Source: Thermoguttaceae bacterium
GTDB lineage: Bacteria > Planctomycetota > Planctomycetia > Pirellulales > Thermoguttaceae
Length of the DNA stretch: 10,161 nucleotides
Direction: 5' to 3'
Assembly (NCBI GenBank): GCA_024653385.1
Contig: JANLFZ010000118.1
Location: 681 to 10,841 of the forward strand
Shown: piece by piece, positions 1 through 7,382 of the stretch
Layout of the letters: every line of letters starts with the position of its first letter
Position numbering within the stretch: position 1 is the first letter of the stretch
The notes under the pieces: generated by a model
What the model was told of the DNA's origin: nothing
The model's input: only the letters and a program-made list of their open reading frames with translations
Databases searched by the model: none
Translations under genes and position numbers: made by a program

Positions 1-50
1 GTCGAACTTCGCGTCGCCATGACGCAGACCCTCGCCGGCGCGTGGGAAAG

Positions 51-78
51 AACGCCCTCGCTGGCGCTTCGGGTTAGT
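51..78 (-). repeat. Putative dispersed planctomycete intergenic repeat
   Basis: On the minus strand this reads ACTAACCCGAAGCGCCAGCG followed by AGGGCGTT, just downstream of the dehydrogenase stop codon. From memory, closely similar strings (AGCCCGAAGCGCnAGCGAGGG) recur many times between genes in Pirellulales-type genomes. Only one copy lies in this window, so its repeat status rests on recognition. It contains a short CGCC/GGCG inverted repeat but no following T-run, so it is not a convincing terminator. I see no gene in bases 1-100. Confidence 0.5.
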
Positions 79-100
79 ATGGGCGCGGGAGCAACCTGGG

Positions 101-862
101 CTAGCGCATGAGCATGCCGCCACTGACGTCGACCGTGGCCCCGGTCATGTAGCTGGCCGCGTCGGAGGCGAGAAAGACCACCACCTTGGCCACCTCCGAC
201 GTGTCGGCCACCCGGCCCAGCGGGATCCGGGCCTTGTACTTCTCGGGGTTTTCGGTCAATACCTTGGCGGTCATTTCGGTGAACATCATGCCCGGGGCCA
301 CCGCGTTGACGCAGATGCCGTATTTGGCCACCTCGCGGGCAAGCGCGACGGTGAACGAGACGATCCCGCCCTTGCTCGCGTCGTAGGGGGCATGCCCGGT
401 GGTCGAGCCGCGGAAAGCCGCCTGGCTGGAGATGTTGACGATCCGCCCCGGCCGGCCCGCCGCCACGAGGTGCCGGACCATCGCCCGCGACGCGAAGAAT
501 GTGCCGGTCAGATTCACCTGGATCGTCTCGATCCACTCGTCGGCGGGCATGTCTTTCACATCGCGGGTCGGGCAGATGGCCGCGTTGTTGACCAACACGT
601 CGAGCCGGCCGAACCGGGCAAGCACGCGGCCGAACATCGCTTCGACATCGGCCTCGCGCGCCACGTCGGCCTGAATCGCCATCGCCTCGACGCCGTGGGT
701 CTTCCGGATTTCCTCGACCAGGGCCTCGGCCTTGGCCGGGTCGCGGCGAAAGTTGACGACCACGCGGGCGCCCTCGGCCGCCAGTTCCCAGCAGATCGCG
801 CGCCCCAGACCGTGCGATCCCCCGGTCACCAGGGCCGTCTTGTCGCTAAGGTGAAGATCCAT
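101..862 (-). CDS. SDR-family NAD(P)-dependent oxidoreductase (FabG-like)
   Basis: This is a 253-residue cytosolic classical short-chain dehydrogenase, the usual family length. Visible motifs are the nucleotide-binding TGGSHGLG (13-20), NNAA (92-95), the structural Asn in QVN (117), and the catalytic Ser145 (NISS), Tyr160 and Lys164 (YDASK). The VAPG segment (188-191) and the SGG near the C-terminus are also typical. The basic pair in NFRR (37-40), after the second strand, would favour NADP(H), by inference. The substrate cannot be read from sequence; beta-ketoacyl, sugar or polyol oxidoreduction are all possible. The ATG at 862 was chosen because the SDR fold begins there and because it lies two bases after the stop codon of the upstream hydrolase gene. 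No strong Shine-Dalgarno is visible, so translational coupling is likely. The open frame continues upstream, but that part is antisense noise within the hydrolase gene. The neighbour suggests a role on a sugar released by the hydrolase. Confidence 0.93.
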   Translation of the reverse strand: MDLHLSDKTALVTGGSHGLGRAICWELAAEGARVVVNFRRDPAKAEALVEEIRKTHGVEAMAIQADVAREADVEAMFGRVLARFGRLDVLVNNAAICPTRDVKDMPADEWIETIQVNLTGTFFASRAMVRHLVAAGRPGRIVNISSQAAFRGSTTGHAPYDASKGGIVSFTVALAREVAKYGICVNAVAPGMMFTEMTAKVLTENPEKYKARIPLGRVADTSEVAKVVVFLASDAASYMTGATVDVSGGMLMR

Positions 863-864
863 GG

Positions 865-3858
865 TCACTTCGCGTCCACGACCACGACCGTTTGATTCAG
901 CGCCGGGGCCGTCGCGGGGAACCGCAACTCGCCCTGGTCGGTGGCGGCCTGAACATAATACTCCAGGTCGGTCTTGGTGGCCTCCGCGGGGAGCGCGACG
1001 CGGTACACGCCCCGGGCCACGTGAACGAGTGGCACTTTGTTGAATTGCCCGGAGCCGAGCGGACGCCAGGCCGCCGCGACCTCGCTGGGCTTGGCGCCGA
1101 GGACGACCACGGTAAGCGTCAGCGGTTCGCCGGCGCTCAGGCCGGTGCGCACGAAGGGCACGAACAGGCGCGGCTTGCCGGGATGCGCTTGGGGCGGCAT
1201 GGCGTCGGCCGGCAACGGCTCGCCCAAGAGCCGGGCCAACTCTTGCCCCGGCTTGCCGACGATCTCCGGCAGGTTGTGCTGCTGCCAGTTCACCACGGTA
1301 CCCATCTCGCCGGTGGTGGTCACGGTCGCCAGCAAGTAGCGGTGGACCTCGGTCACCTGGGCGATCAGTTCCTTGCGCACTGGCAGGGCCAACTCGCGGG
1401 CGAGGCGCTTTTGGGCCGCCGGATCCTTCTCGGCCTTCACCTTGGCCAGGGCCGCGTTGAACCGGGCCCAGGTGCAGTTGGCCTGGGCGTTGGCCCGCAT
1501 GAATCGGAAGTTGTCGAGCCAGTAATCGAACCGTTCGAGGTGGCCCGCCCCACGGACCTTGGGGCGCAGCGCGGCCAACTCGTCGACAAAGGCGTACTCC
1601 TTGGCCACTTGTTCCCAGGGCCGCGGATCGGGCTTGATGCCGCCCGGGCCGTTGACCCAATCCGAAGGCCGCGGCAGGTGGCAGTCGATCCGCGCGAAGA
1701 TGGCCGCGGCGGCCTGGGCTACCTCGGGCCCGAATTGAATGCGGCACCAGTCGGCATAGAAGTCGTCGGAGGCCAGATACCGGTTCCGGCCGCCTTGAGT
1801 CGAGGGAGGCCAATCGGCCTGGTAGTCGCCATAGGCCTCGCCGCCGCAGTTGATCTTGCGCGTGACCGGCCCCTCGACCGCGATGGCCGCGATGCAGGGG
1901 AACTCGACCTCGTAGGTCAGCTCGATCGCCAGCCGGCCGTTGGTCACCTCGACATCCTTGACCACGTAGTCGAGGGCCTTGTTCTTGCCGACCTTGGCGA
2001 AAAGGTCCAAGTGCTCGAAAACCTGCTTGCCCTGGACCTTCGCGCCGAAGACCCGCTTGCCCTTCTCGCCGTAGTGCGGCTCGGCAAGCTGGAGCTTGAC
2101 GGTGTAGCGGCCGTTGGGCACGTCGAGCAGGTACCCGCCGGTGTTGTAGCGCACATCGAGGTAGAGCGGATCGTCGTCGGTGCCGGCCACCTCGGTCTTC
2201 GGGAACTTGGCCACTTGCCCGCCCAGCGGGCCCTCGGGTGGCTTAGGCACTTGAATACTCTTGTTGATGGCCGGGTTCCAGGCTGTCTGGTCCCACGCGG
2301 CGGCGGCCAGGGCCGAGACGTTCGGCCCCAGGATCCGCGTGCGCCAGTGGATGCCCAAGAGTCCCGTGCAGCCGTAGGCCATGGCGTCGGCGGCGTCCTT
2401 GCGCATGCGCCCGACCCAAAGCTGCGGCGAGGTCAAGGCCGGGTCGTCTTCCATCCACGGGATGGCCCACTTCGGCCGGCCCTGGACCTTCGCAAACCCC
2501 GGTTCGACCGGCTCGTGCCCCACCTGCCGGTTGATGCAACTCATGGGCATCTCCTTGGGCAGGAAGTCGTCGAACAGCGCGGGCTGCTGGGGCGGGCCGA
2601 GCACCCAGCCGCACGTGGCCAGCGTGAACGAGGGCTTTACCTTCCTGGCCGCGGCGATCGCCGCGCGGAAGTCGGCCAGCGTCGCGTCGATCTGCGATTG
2701 GCTCACGGCCGACCAGGTCCAGCCCTCGGGCGTCCAGAACCAGTAGTAGTCCAGCGGGTGCGTCTGGAGAATCCGCCGGAACATGGCCTCGTAGACCTCT
2801 TGAACCACGGCGGGACTGGCGGGGTCCTTGCCCTGGGCCTTGAGGCGCTCCTTGACCGGCGTGGGCAAGATCAGGGGCGTCTCGGTGCCGAGGCAGGTCT
2901 TGATGCCCAGCTTGCCCGCAAAGCCAAACGCGTCGCGCAACAGCGTACCCATGCGCAAAAACAGTTCGTTCTGATCCTCGGGCGACTTGGGCCAGGGGGT
3001 CATGCCGAGCATATAGTCGGCGCCGTAGTCGTCGCGGTCGAACATCGCCGCGGCGCCAAACGCATAGTCGCCGGTCTTCATGGCCTGGTAGCCCCAGGTG
3101 CCGTTGACCGTGGTGAAGTGCCGCGCGGGATAGCCGGCCTTCACGCGCCCGCCGTCGCCGAGGTCCTCGGCACGGCCGATCCATGTAAGCGGCTCGGGCC
3201 CCACGCCGCCCTCGGGATACGTGTGCAGACCGAAGAAGTTCATGCGCAGCTTGGGCAACTGGCCGAGGATGGCCTTGTAGCCGTCGGCGTTCCACCAGTC
3301 GGGCCCTTCGGGAAAATCGTGGAACGGCTGGATGCCGCGGCGGTCGAAGAGCGGCTTGCCTGCTTCAGCCAGGTCCGCCGGAATGCCGAGCGCGGCCTGG
3401 GTGTCGGGCGCCACGTCGCCTTCCAGGTAGAACCGAACGCCCAGCCGCTCCGCCAATCGATAGGCCCCGTAGAGCGCGCCGATCGGATCGCCGCCGGCCA
3501 CGAGCACGACGGGCCGGTTCCCTTGCACGCGCACGCCCAGCAGGTACTGCTCGCCGTGGAGCGCGGCGACCGAGTCGGCCAGGGGCGACCCCAACGCGGC
3601 GGCCTGGACCACCGGCCGCGCCTTCGCGCCGACCACGATCACCGGGCCGGCCTCGCCCGACAAGCCTTCGACGAGCGGCAGCAATCGCCCGGTCCGCACG
3701 TAGATGTAGCGGCGGATCTCCTTGGCGGCCAGGGACTCGGCATACGAGGCGTCCCGGGCACAGACCACAGCCGCGGGAACGATATTCTCGGCAGCCCGCG
3801 CGGGCATCGCGAAACCCGCAACCACGGCCGCCGCAATCAACACGGCGTGACGGATCAT
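865..3858 (-). CDS. Secreted glycoside-hydrolase-like protein with inserted malectin domain
   Basis: This 997-residue exported protein probably acts on a polysaccharide or glycoconjugate. Residues 1-22 are a Sec signal peptide with an ARA cleavage site. Residues about 27-150 resemble the alpha/beta domain that precedes the barrel in GH20 and alpha-glucuronidase-type enzymes (AAKEIRRYIYVRTGRLLPL; later YGAYRLAERLGVRFY). Residues about 164-525 look like a TIM-barrel catalytic region; candidate acidic residues are E326 (GTET), E378 (WTPEGW) and E470-D472 (WMEDD). A malectin-like carbohydrate-binding domain spans about 550-683 (AGTDDDPLY, PNGRYTVKLQLAEPHY). A helical segment follows, then a C-terminal beta-sandwich (about 895-997). 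I cannot assign a CAZy family or substrate. The start at 3858 rather than an upstream Met is supported by the signal peptide and by GGAGGT five bases before the ATG (3864-3869). It is the first gene of an operon with the dehydrogenase. Domain limits and catalytic residues are inferred. Confidence 0.85.
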   Translation of the reverse strand: MIRHAVLIAAAVVAGFAMPARAAENIVPAAVVCARDASYAESLAAKEIRRYIYVRTGRLLPLVEGLSGEAGPVIVVGAKARPVVQAAALGSPLADSVAALHGEQYLLGVRVQGNRPVVLVAGGDPIGALYGAYRLAERLGVRFYLEGDVAPDTQAALGIPADLAEAGKPLFDRRGIQPFHDFPEGPDWWNADGYKAILGQLPKLRMNFFGLHTYPEGGVGPEPLTWIGRAEDLGDGGRVKAGYPARHFTTVNGTWGYQAMKTGDYAFGAAAMFDRDDYGADYMLGMTPWPKSPEDQNELFLRMGTLLRDAFGFAGKLGIKTCLGTETPLILPTPVKERLKAQGKDPASPAVVQEVYEAMFRRILQTHPLDYYWFWTPEGWTWSAVSQSQIDATLADFRAAIAAARKVKPSFTLATCGWVLGPPQQPALFDDFLPKEMPMSCINRQVGHEPVEPGFAKVQGRPKWAIPWMEDDPALTSPQLWVGRMRKDAADAMAYGCTGLLGIHWRTRILGPNVSALAAAAWDQTAWNPAINKSIQVPKPPEGPLGGQVAKFPKTEVAGTDDDPLYLDVRYNTGGYLLDVPNGRYTVKLQLAEPHYGEKGKRVFGAKVQGKQVFEHLDLFAKVGKNKALDYVVKDVEVTNGRLAIELTYEVEFPCIAAIAVEGPVTRKINCGGEAYGDYQADWPPSTQGGRNRYLASDDFYADWCRIQFGPEVAQAAAAIFARIDCHLPRPSDWVNGPGGIKPDPRPWEQVAKEYAFVDELAALRPKVRGAGHLERFDYWLDNFRFMRANAQANCTWARFNAALAKVKAEKDPAAQKRLARELALPVRKELIAQVTEVHRYLLATVTTTGEMGTVVNWQQHNLPEIVGKPGQELARLLGEPLPADAMPPQAHPGKPRLFVPFVRTGLSAGEPLTLTVVVLGAKPSEVAAAWRPLGSGQFNKVPLVHVARGVYRVALPAEATKTDLEYYVQAATDQGELRFPATAPALNQTVVVVDAK

Positions 3859-3904
3859 GGCGCACCTCCACGGCGTCGGACGGTTCAGTCGAAACTCGTA
3901 CCGG

Positions 3905-3934
3905 ATTGTAGACCACGGCAAGGCAGGCTTTCAA
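3905..3934 (-). promoter_or_regulatory. Sigma70-type promoter of the hydrolase-dehydrogenase operon
   Basis: On the minus strand, TTGAAA (3934-3929) is followed by an 18-base spacer and TACAAT (3910-3905). Transcription would start near 3898, giving a leader of about 40 bases that includes the GGAGGT ribosome site. Both hexamers are near consensus in a GC-rich setting. The spacer contains the complement of CACGGCAA (3914-3921), the same 8-mer that forms the inverted repeat at 7553-7579. Confidence 0.65.
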
Positions 3935-3943
3935 CCGGCCTCG

Positions 3944-3983
3944 GCTGCCCGGTCGCCCTGCGGGCGGTGCGTCTCGGGGCAGC
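3944..3983. other. Nested inverted repeat between divergent promoters
   Basis: The outer arms GCTGCCC (3944-3950) and GGGCAGC (3977-3983) enclose a second hairpin, CGCCC-TGC-GGGCG (3954-3966). It lies between the minus-strand promoter at 3905-3934 and the plus-strand -10 element at 4031-4036. It could be a DNA operator, a structured RNA from read-through, or a repeat remnant. The region 3859-4065 holds no gene. Confidence 0.4.
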
Positions 3984-4030
3984 GCGAGGTGATTGGAATC
4001 GAGGGGCTCGGCCAGACGCCTCGCGGCAGG

Positions 4031-4036
4031 TACAAT
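4031..4036 (+). promoter_or_regulatory. Likely -10 element (TACAAT) for the TPR gene
   Basis: TACAAT stands 29 bases before the ATG at 4066 and would start transcription near 4042, leaving a short leader that contains the purine-rich GAGGGAGGG ribosome site (4054-4062). No good -35 hexamer is found at 16-18 bases upstream, so the call rests on the -10 and its position. The same hexamer is used on the opposite strand at 3905-3910. Confidence 0.4.
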
Positions 4037-4065
4037 GGCAAGAGGCGGGTTTCGAGGGAGGGCGG

Positions 4066-4842
4066 ATGCCGCGGTTCGACAAGCTGGAATTCGACGAGCC
4101 TTCCAGGCGGTCCCCGGACGGGGACGAGGCGGATCGCTTTCCGCGCCAGCGCCCGGACTGGCTGGCCCGGGCCGACGAGAACCGCCGGTCGGGCCTGTAC
4201 GAGAACGCCTTGCGGTGCTATTCGCGCGGCTTGGAAGAAAACCGGTCGCTGGTGGGCGGCTGGCTCGGGCAGGTCCAGATGCTTGTGCTGCTGGGCGAAC
4301 TGCCCGAGGCCGAACTCTGGGCCCGCAAGGCCCTCGAACTGTTCCCCGCCAACGGCGACCTGATGGCCGGGCGCGCCCAGGCCTTCTGCCGCATGGGCAA
4401 CAAGAAGCAGGCTTACGCGCTGTGCGACGGCGCGTTGCAGCAGGCCGGCCAATCGGCCTACCGCTGGACGGTTCGCGGCGAGGTCATGCTCGCCAACCGG
4501 CAAGACGTGGACCGGCACTGTTTCGACAAGGCCCTGGGGCTCGATTCCGACTGGCTCGTCCCGCTCGAAATCGCGCTGGCCTGCCTTTACTACGACAAGG
4601 CGGGCAAGGCGCTGCCGTTCGCCCAACGGGCCGTCGAGTCGGCGCCCGACCAGCACTACGCATGGCACGTGCAAGGGCTCTGCCAGCAGGAACTCGGGAT
4701 GAACAGCGCCGCGCGCAAGAGTTTCGAGCGATGCCTCGAACTGTGTCCCCGGCACAGCGAGGCGGCACGCCGTCTTGCCGAGGTCAGCCTGCCGGGGTTT
4801 CCGCTGGGCCGGATCCTCCGGCGACTGTTCGGGCGTTCATGA
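4066..4842 (+). CDS. Tetratricopeptide-repeat protein
   Basis: This 258-residue protein has no signal peptide or membrane segment and is probably cytosolic. After a polar, charged N-terminus (1-30), about six consecutive TPR-like helix pairs can be seen: about 33-66 (SGLYENALRCYSRGLEENR), 67-97 (GELPEAELWARKALELFPAN), 98-131 (GNKKQAYALC), 132-164, 165-197 (KAGKALPFAQRAVESAPD) and 198-231 (GMNSAARKSFERCLELCPRH). The C-terminus (LGRILRRLFGRS) is short, basic and amphipathic, and could contact a membrane or a partner. TPR arrays act as protein-binding scaffolds; the partner is unknown. The start ATG follows GAGGGAGGGCGG and the TACAAT element at 4031. The frame is open far upstream, but that stretch is antisense to the hydrolase gene and was excluded. 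The pilT gene begins 48 bases downstream on the same strand, so co-transcription and a role in a pilus or secretion assembly are plausible but unproven. Confidence 0.85.
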   Translation: MPRFDKLEFDEPSRRSPDGDEADRFPRQRPDWLARADENRRSGLYENALRCYSRGLEENRSLVGGWLGQVQMLVLLGELPEAELWARKALELFPANGDLMAGRAQAFCRMGNKKQAYALCDGALQQAGQSAYRWTVRGEVMLANRQDVDRHCFDKALGLDSDWLVPLEIALACLYYDKAGKALPFAQRAVESAPDQHYAWHVQGLCQQELGMNSAARKSFERCLELCPRHSEAARRLAEVSLPGFPLGRILRRLFGRS

Positions 4843-4890
4843 CTCGGGTTCCCTAAGATTGCCCAACGTGTTCCTTCACAGGCCCAAACC

Positions 4891-5985
4891 ATGGCATGGA
4901 CACTGGAGAAGATCCTTCGGGGTGCGCGGAAGTTCGGCGCCAGCGACGTCCATCTGGTGCGCGGCGTGGCCCCCGTGGTCCGCGTCCATGGCGAGATCCA
5001 GGTGGTGCAGGGCGAGCCGCTCGACGAGCCGACGCTCCGCCAGTTGGTCGAAGAGACCCTTCCCGCCAAGCAGCGCGAGTTGCTTGAGCGCGACTGGGAG
5101 ATCTGCTTCTCGCGCCATTGGGACGGCATCGGCCGGTTCCGCACCAGCGTGTACTACCACGCGGGCTGCCCCGAAATGGCCATCCGCCTCTGCGAGACGG
5201 CGATCCGCAGCGCCGGCGAGTTGGGCCTGCCGCCGGTCGTCGACGAACTGACCCGATTGCCCAACGGGCTGGTGCTCGTGACCGGCCCGACGGGCGTGGG
5301 CAAGACCACGACGCTCAACTACATGATCAACGTGATCAACCAGGAGCGCCGCGCGAAGATCGTGACGATCGAAGACCCGGTCGAGTACGTTCACGAGAAT
5401 TGCCGCAGCATCATCGTCCAGCAGGAGGTCCGCACCGACGTCAAGTCGTTCCGCGAGGCGCTGGTCCACGTCCTGCGCCAGGATCCCGACGTGATCGTGG
5501 TGGGCGAGATGCGCGACCTCGAAACGATCGAGACCGCCCTGATCGCCGCCGAGACCGGCCACCTCGTGCTGGCCACGTTGCACACGCCCGACTCGGTGCA
5601 GACCGTCCAGCGCATCTACAGCGTCTTTCCCGCCACCCAGCAGAATGCGATCGTGGTGCAACTGTCCGCTTGCCTGCAAGCGGTCGTCGCCCAGAAGCTG
5701 CTGCCCCGGGCAGACGGCAAGGGCCGGGCGCTGGCCTGCGAGGTGCTGGTGAGCACGCCGGCCGTGCGCGCCCTGATTCGCGACCGGCGGGAGCACCAAC
5801 TCTACAACGAGATGCAGACGGGGCGCAAGGCCCAGATGCAGACCATGGATAGCGCGCTGTTCGATCTCTACCAGCGCGGCGAGATCACCTACGACACGGC
5901 CGTCTCCCACGCGCGCGAACCCCAACTGTTCAAGCGCCGGACGGGCGACGAAAACCAGCGTTCGAGCTGGGAAGACGACGAATAA
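4891..5985 (+). CDS. pilT: PilT-type type IV pilus retraction ATPase
   Basis: This is a 364-residue hexameric ATPase of the secretion-ATPase superfamily, close to the usual PilT length. The N-terminal domain begins with the typical ASDVHL (17-22) and the ligand-like RVHGEI. The ATPase core shows Walker A GPTGVGKT (132-139), the Asp box IVTIEDPVEYVH (157-168), Walker B DVIVVGEMRD with Glu206 (200-209), and the His box TGHLVLATLHT (222-232). The C-terminal AVRALIRD (291-298) corresponds to the AIRNLIRE motif that is diagnostic of PilT over PilB or GspE. PilT disassembles the pilus at the inner-membrane platform (PilC), powering twitching. No tetracysteine zinc motif is visible, again unlike PilB/GspE. 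It ends in an acidic tail (SSWEDDE). Only a weak AGG lies 8 bases before the ATG. A TAAGAT box at 4854-4859 is a possible -10 without a clear -35. No other pilus genes are in the window, so a PilT paralogue with a different job is possible. Confidence 0.93.
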   Translation: MAWTLEKILRGARKFGASDVHLVRGVAPVVRVHGEIQVVQGEPLDEPTLRQLVEETLPAKQRELLERDWEICFSRHWDGIGRFRTSVYYHAGCPEMAIRLCETAIRSAGELGLPPVVDELTRLPNGLVLVTGPTGVGKTTTLNYMINVINQERRAKIVTIEDPVEYVHENCRSIIVQQEVRTDVKSFREALVHVLRQDPDVIVVGEMRDLETIETALIAAETGHLVLATLHTPDSVQTVQRIYSVFPATQQNAIVVQLSACLQAVVAQKLLPRADGKGRALACEVLVSTPAVRALIRDRREHQLYNEMQTGRKAQMQTMDSALFDLYQRGEITYDTAVSHAREPQLFKRRTGDENQRSSWEDDE

Positions 5986-5998
5986 GGTCGTCGAGGCT

Positions 5999-7363
5999 TC
6001 AGTCCCACCACCACGTGGTCGGGGTCTGCGACGCCGCCTTGGTCCGCACCGTCGCGACGTCGCGCTGCGTGACGGTCTTCTCGACGATCGACCAGGGGTT
6101 GATCGACACGCCGCCCGCGGCGATCATCCAGCTTCGCCCCTTCTTGACGAGGGTCGCCTTGCTTGCCACCTGCTTCGGCGCGTCGAGCTTGACGGTCGGG
6201 GCGCCGTCGCTTTGCGTCAACTGGGGCAACGAAGCGCCCGCCTTGGCCAAAAGGTTCTCCTTGGCGATTAGCGCGGCGGCCACCGCGACGTCCATGCAGT
6301 TGCGAAGCTGCCCGAACACGGGTTCGGCCAATGCCAGTTCCGCATAGCGATGGGTCATCAGGTCGGCCCAGCGCTGCGACGCGGGGTCGGCCTTGCCGCT
6401 GGGGTGTTGCTTGCCCTGGGCGTCGAAGAAGTCGACCTCGGCGACGGCCTTGACCGAACCGCCCCGGATCTCCCACGAGAGGCCCTGATCGTCGCGGACC
6501 AGCGACGGGTAGTTGGGCTCAAGCCACCACCGCGGCAGCATGTTGCTCATGCCCCGACCCGAGGCCCGGACGAACTCGAGGAAGGCGGGCAGTCCGGCGA
6601 TGGGCGCCCGCTCCAGGCCCATGGAAATCCGCTTCATGCGGTAGTCGGCCGCGACCATGACGCGGGCGAAGTGGCTCGTTTCCGGCACCCCGGCCACCGT
6701 GATCTTCTGGGGACCGAGGTGTTCCTCGACCGCGCTGGCGGTCGTGTCCGGATTGCCGATGTCGCGCAAGCGCTTGGCCAAGGCCGAGACGCGCTGGATT
6801 CCCTCGGGCGTGGGATCGATCGAGCAACTCATCGGGCCGCGGACATTGCCGCCCAGGGCCCGAAGGGCCGTCAGCAAATCGTCCAGGAGAATCACCGGCC
6901 GGCCGGTCGTCATGCCGACGATGTTGCCCCGCTTGTCGAGTTTCCAGCCTTCCCCGAAGCCTGCCAGCACGATGTCGTGCTGCTCGGGATACACGAGCAC
7001 GTAGCGGATCTCCTGAAGGCCCCCAAGGCACAGCACGTCTTCCGGAAGCGGAGTGCCCTCGCGCAGGTGGCGCTCGATCACGGCGTTGAGGCCCTTGAGC
7101 GATACCTTGCGGAGTTCCGAGGCCGGTCGCAGCGCGTCGGGCACGGCCTCCAAACGGAGCTTGTCGAACTCGCCGGCGGCCGCCACGTCGACATGGGTCA
7201 ACATGCCCTCGGCATTGATCGAGACGCCGCCCACCGCCCGGGTCGTCGTGGCCAGCACCTGGGCCTCGGCAACGGCCGACCATGCCACGACCAGCGCCGC
7301 GGCGGCCACGGCGAAGACGATCCGGCGCGCGGTTCGAGCGACGGGACGGTCAGACATCGGCAT
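5999..7363 (-). CDS. Exported DUF1598-type protein of unknown function
   Basis: This 454-residue protein matches, by recognition, the planctomycete-restricted DUF1598 family; no function is known to me. A signal peptide covers 1-34 (twin arginine-like ARTARR, then a hydrophobic stretch and VAEA before Gln35), so the protein is exported. The mature part starts with GGVSINAEG (45-53), contains a region with the repeated themes LPEDVLCLGGLQEIRYVLVY (106-125) and VILLDDLLTALRALGG (157-172), and ends with a second GGVSIN (417-422), then WWWD at the C-terminus. There are no catalytic motifs, membrane anchor or lipobox. The ATG at 7363 is chosen because AAGGAG (7371-7376) lies 7 bases upstream; the Met two codons later is less well spaced. 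It converges on pilT with 13 bases between, and no terminator is visible there. Upstream it faces the sigma54 activator gene, with a sigma54-like promoter at 7496-7510. Confidence 0.8.
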   Translation of the reverse strand: MPMSDRPVARTARRIVFAVAAAALVVAWSAVAEAQVLATTTRAVGGVSINAEGMLTHVDVAAAGEFDKLRLEAVPDALRPASELRKVSLKGLNAVIERHLREGTPLPEDVLCLGGLQEIRYVLVYPEQHDIVLAGFGEGWKLDKRGNIVGMTTGRPVILLDDLLTALRALGGNVRGPMSCSIDPTPEGIQRVSALAKRLRDIGNPDTTASAVEEHLGPQKITVAGVPETSHFARVMVAADYRMKRISMGLERAPIAGLPAFLEFVRASGRGMSNMLPRWWLEPNYPSLVRDDQGLSWEIRGGSVKAVAEVDFFDAQGKQHPSGKADPASQRWADLMTHRYAELALAEPVFGQLRNCMDVAVAAALIAKENLLAKAGASLPQLTQSDGAPTVKLDAPKQVASKATLVKKGRSWMIAAGGVSINPWSIVEKTVTQRDVATVRTKAASQTPTTWWWD

Positions 7364-7382
7364 GAGGATTCTCCTTATTCTA

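Noticed and set aside
865..1813. An N-terminal extension of 317 residues fused to the dehydrogenase
   Set aside because: The extension is Arg/Gly/Pro-rich antisense-like translation lying out of frame within the hydrolase gene. The SDR fold begins at the ATG at 862.
892..4842. A very long plus-strand open frame antisense to the hydrolase gene and continuous with the TPR gene
   Set aside because: The first 3 kb are the mirror of a well-supported minus-strand gene. The translation has no recognisable domain and is biased as expected for GC-rich antisense frames. Only the TPR part from 4066 is real.
4876..5925. A 349-codon minus-strand frame opposite pilT
   Set aside because: It is the shadow of a gene with all PilT motifs intact.
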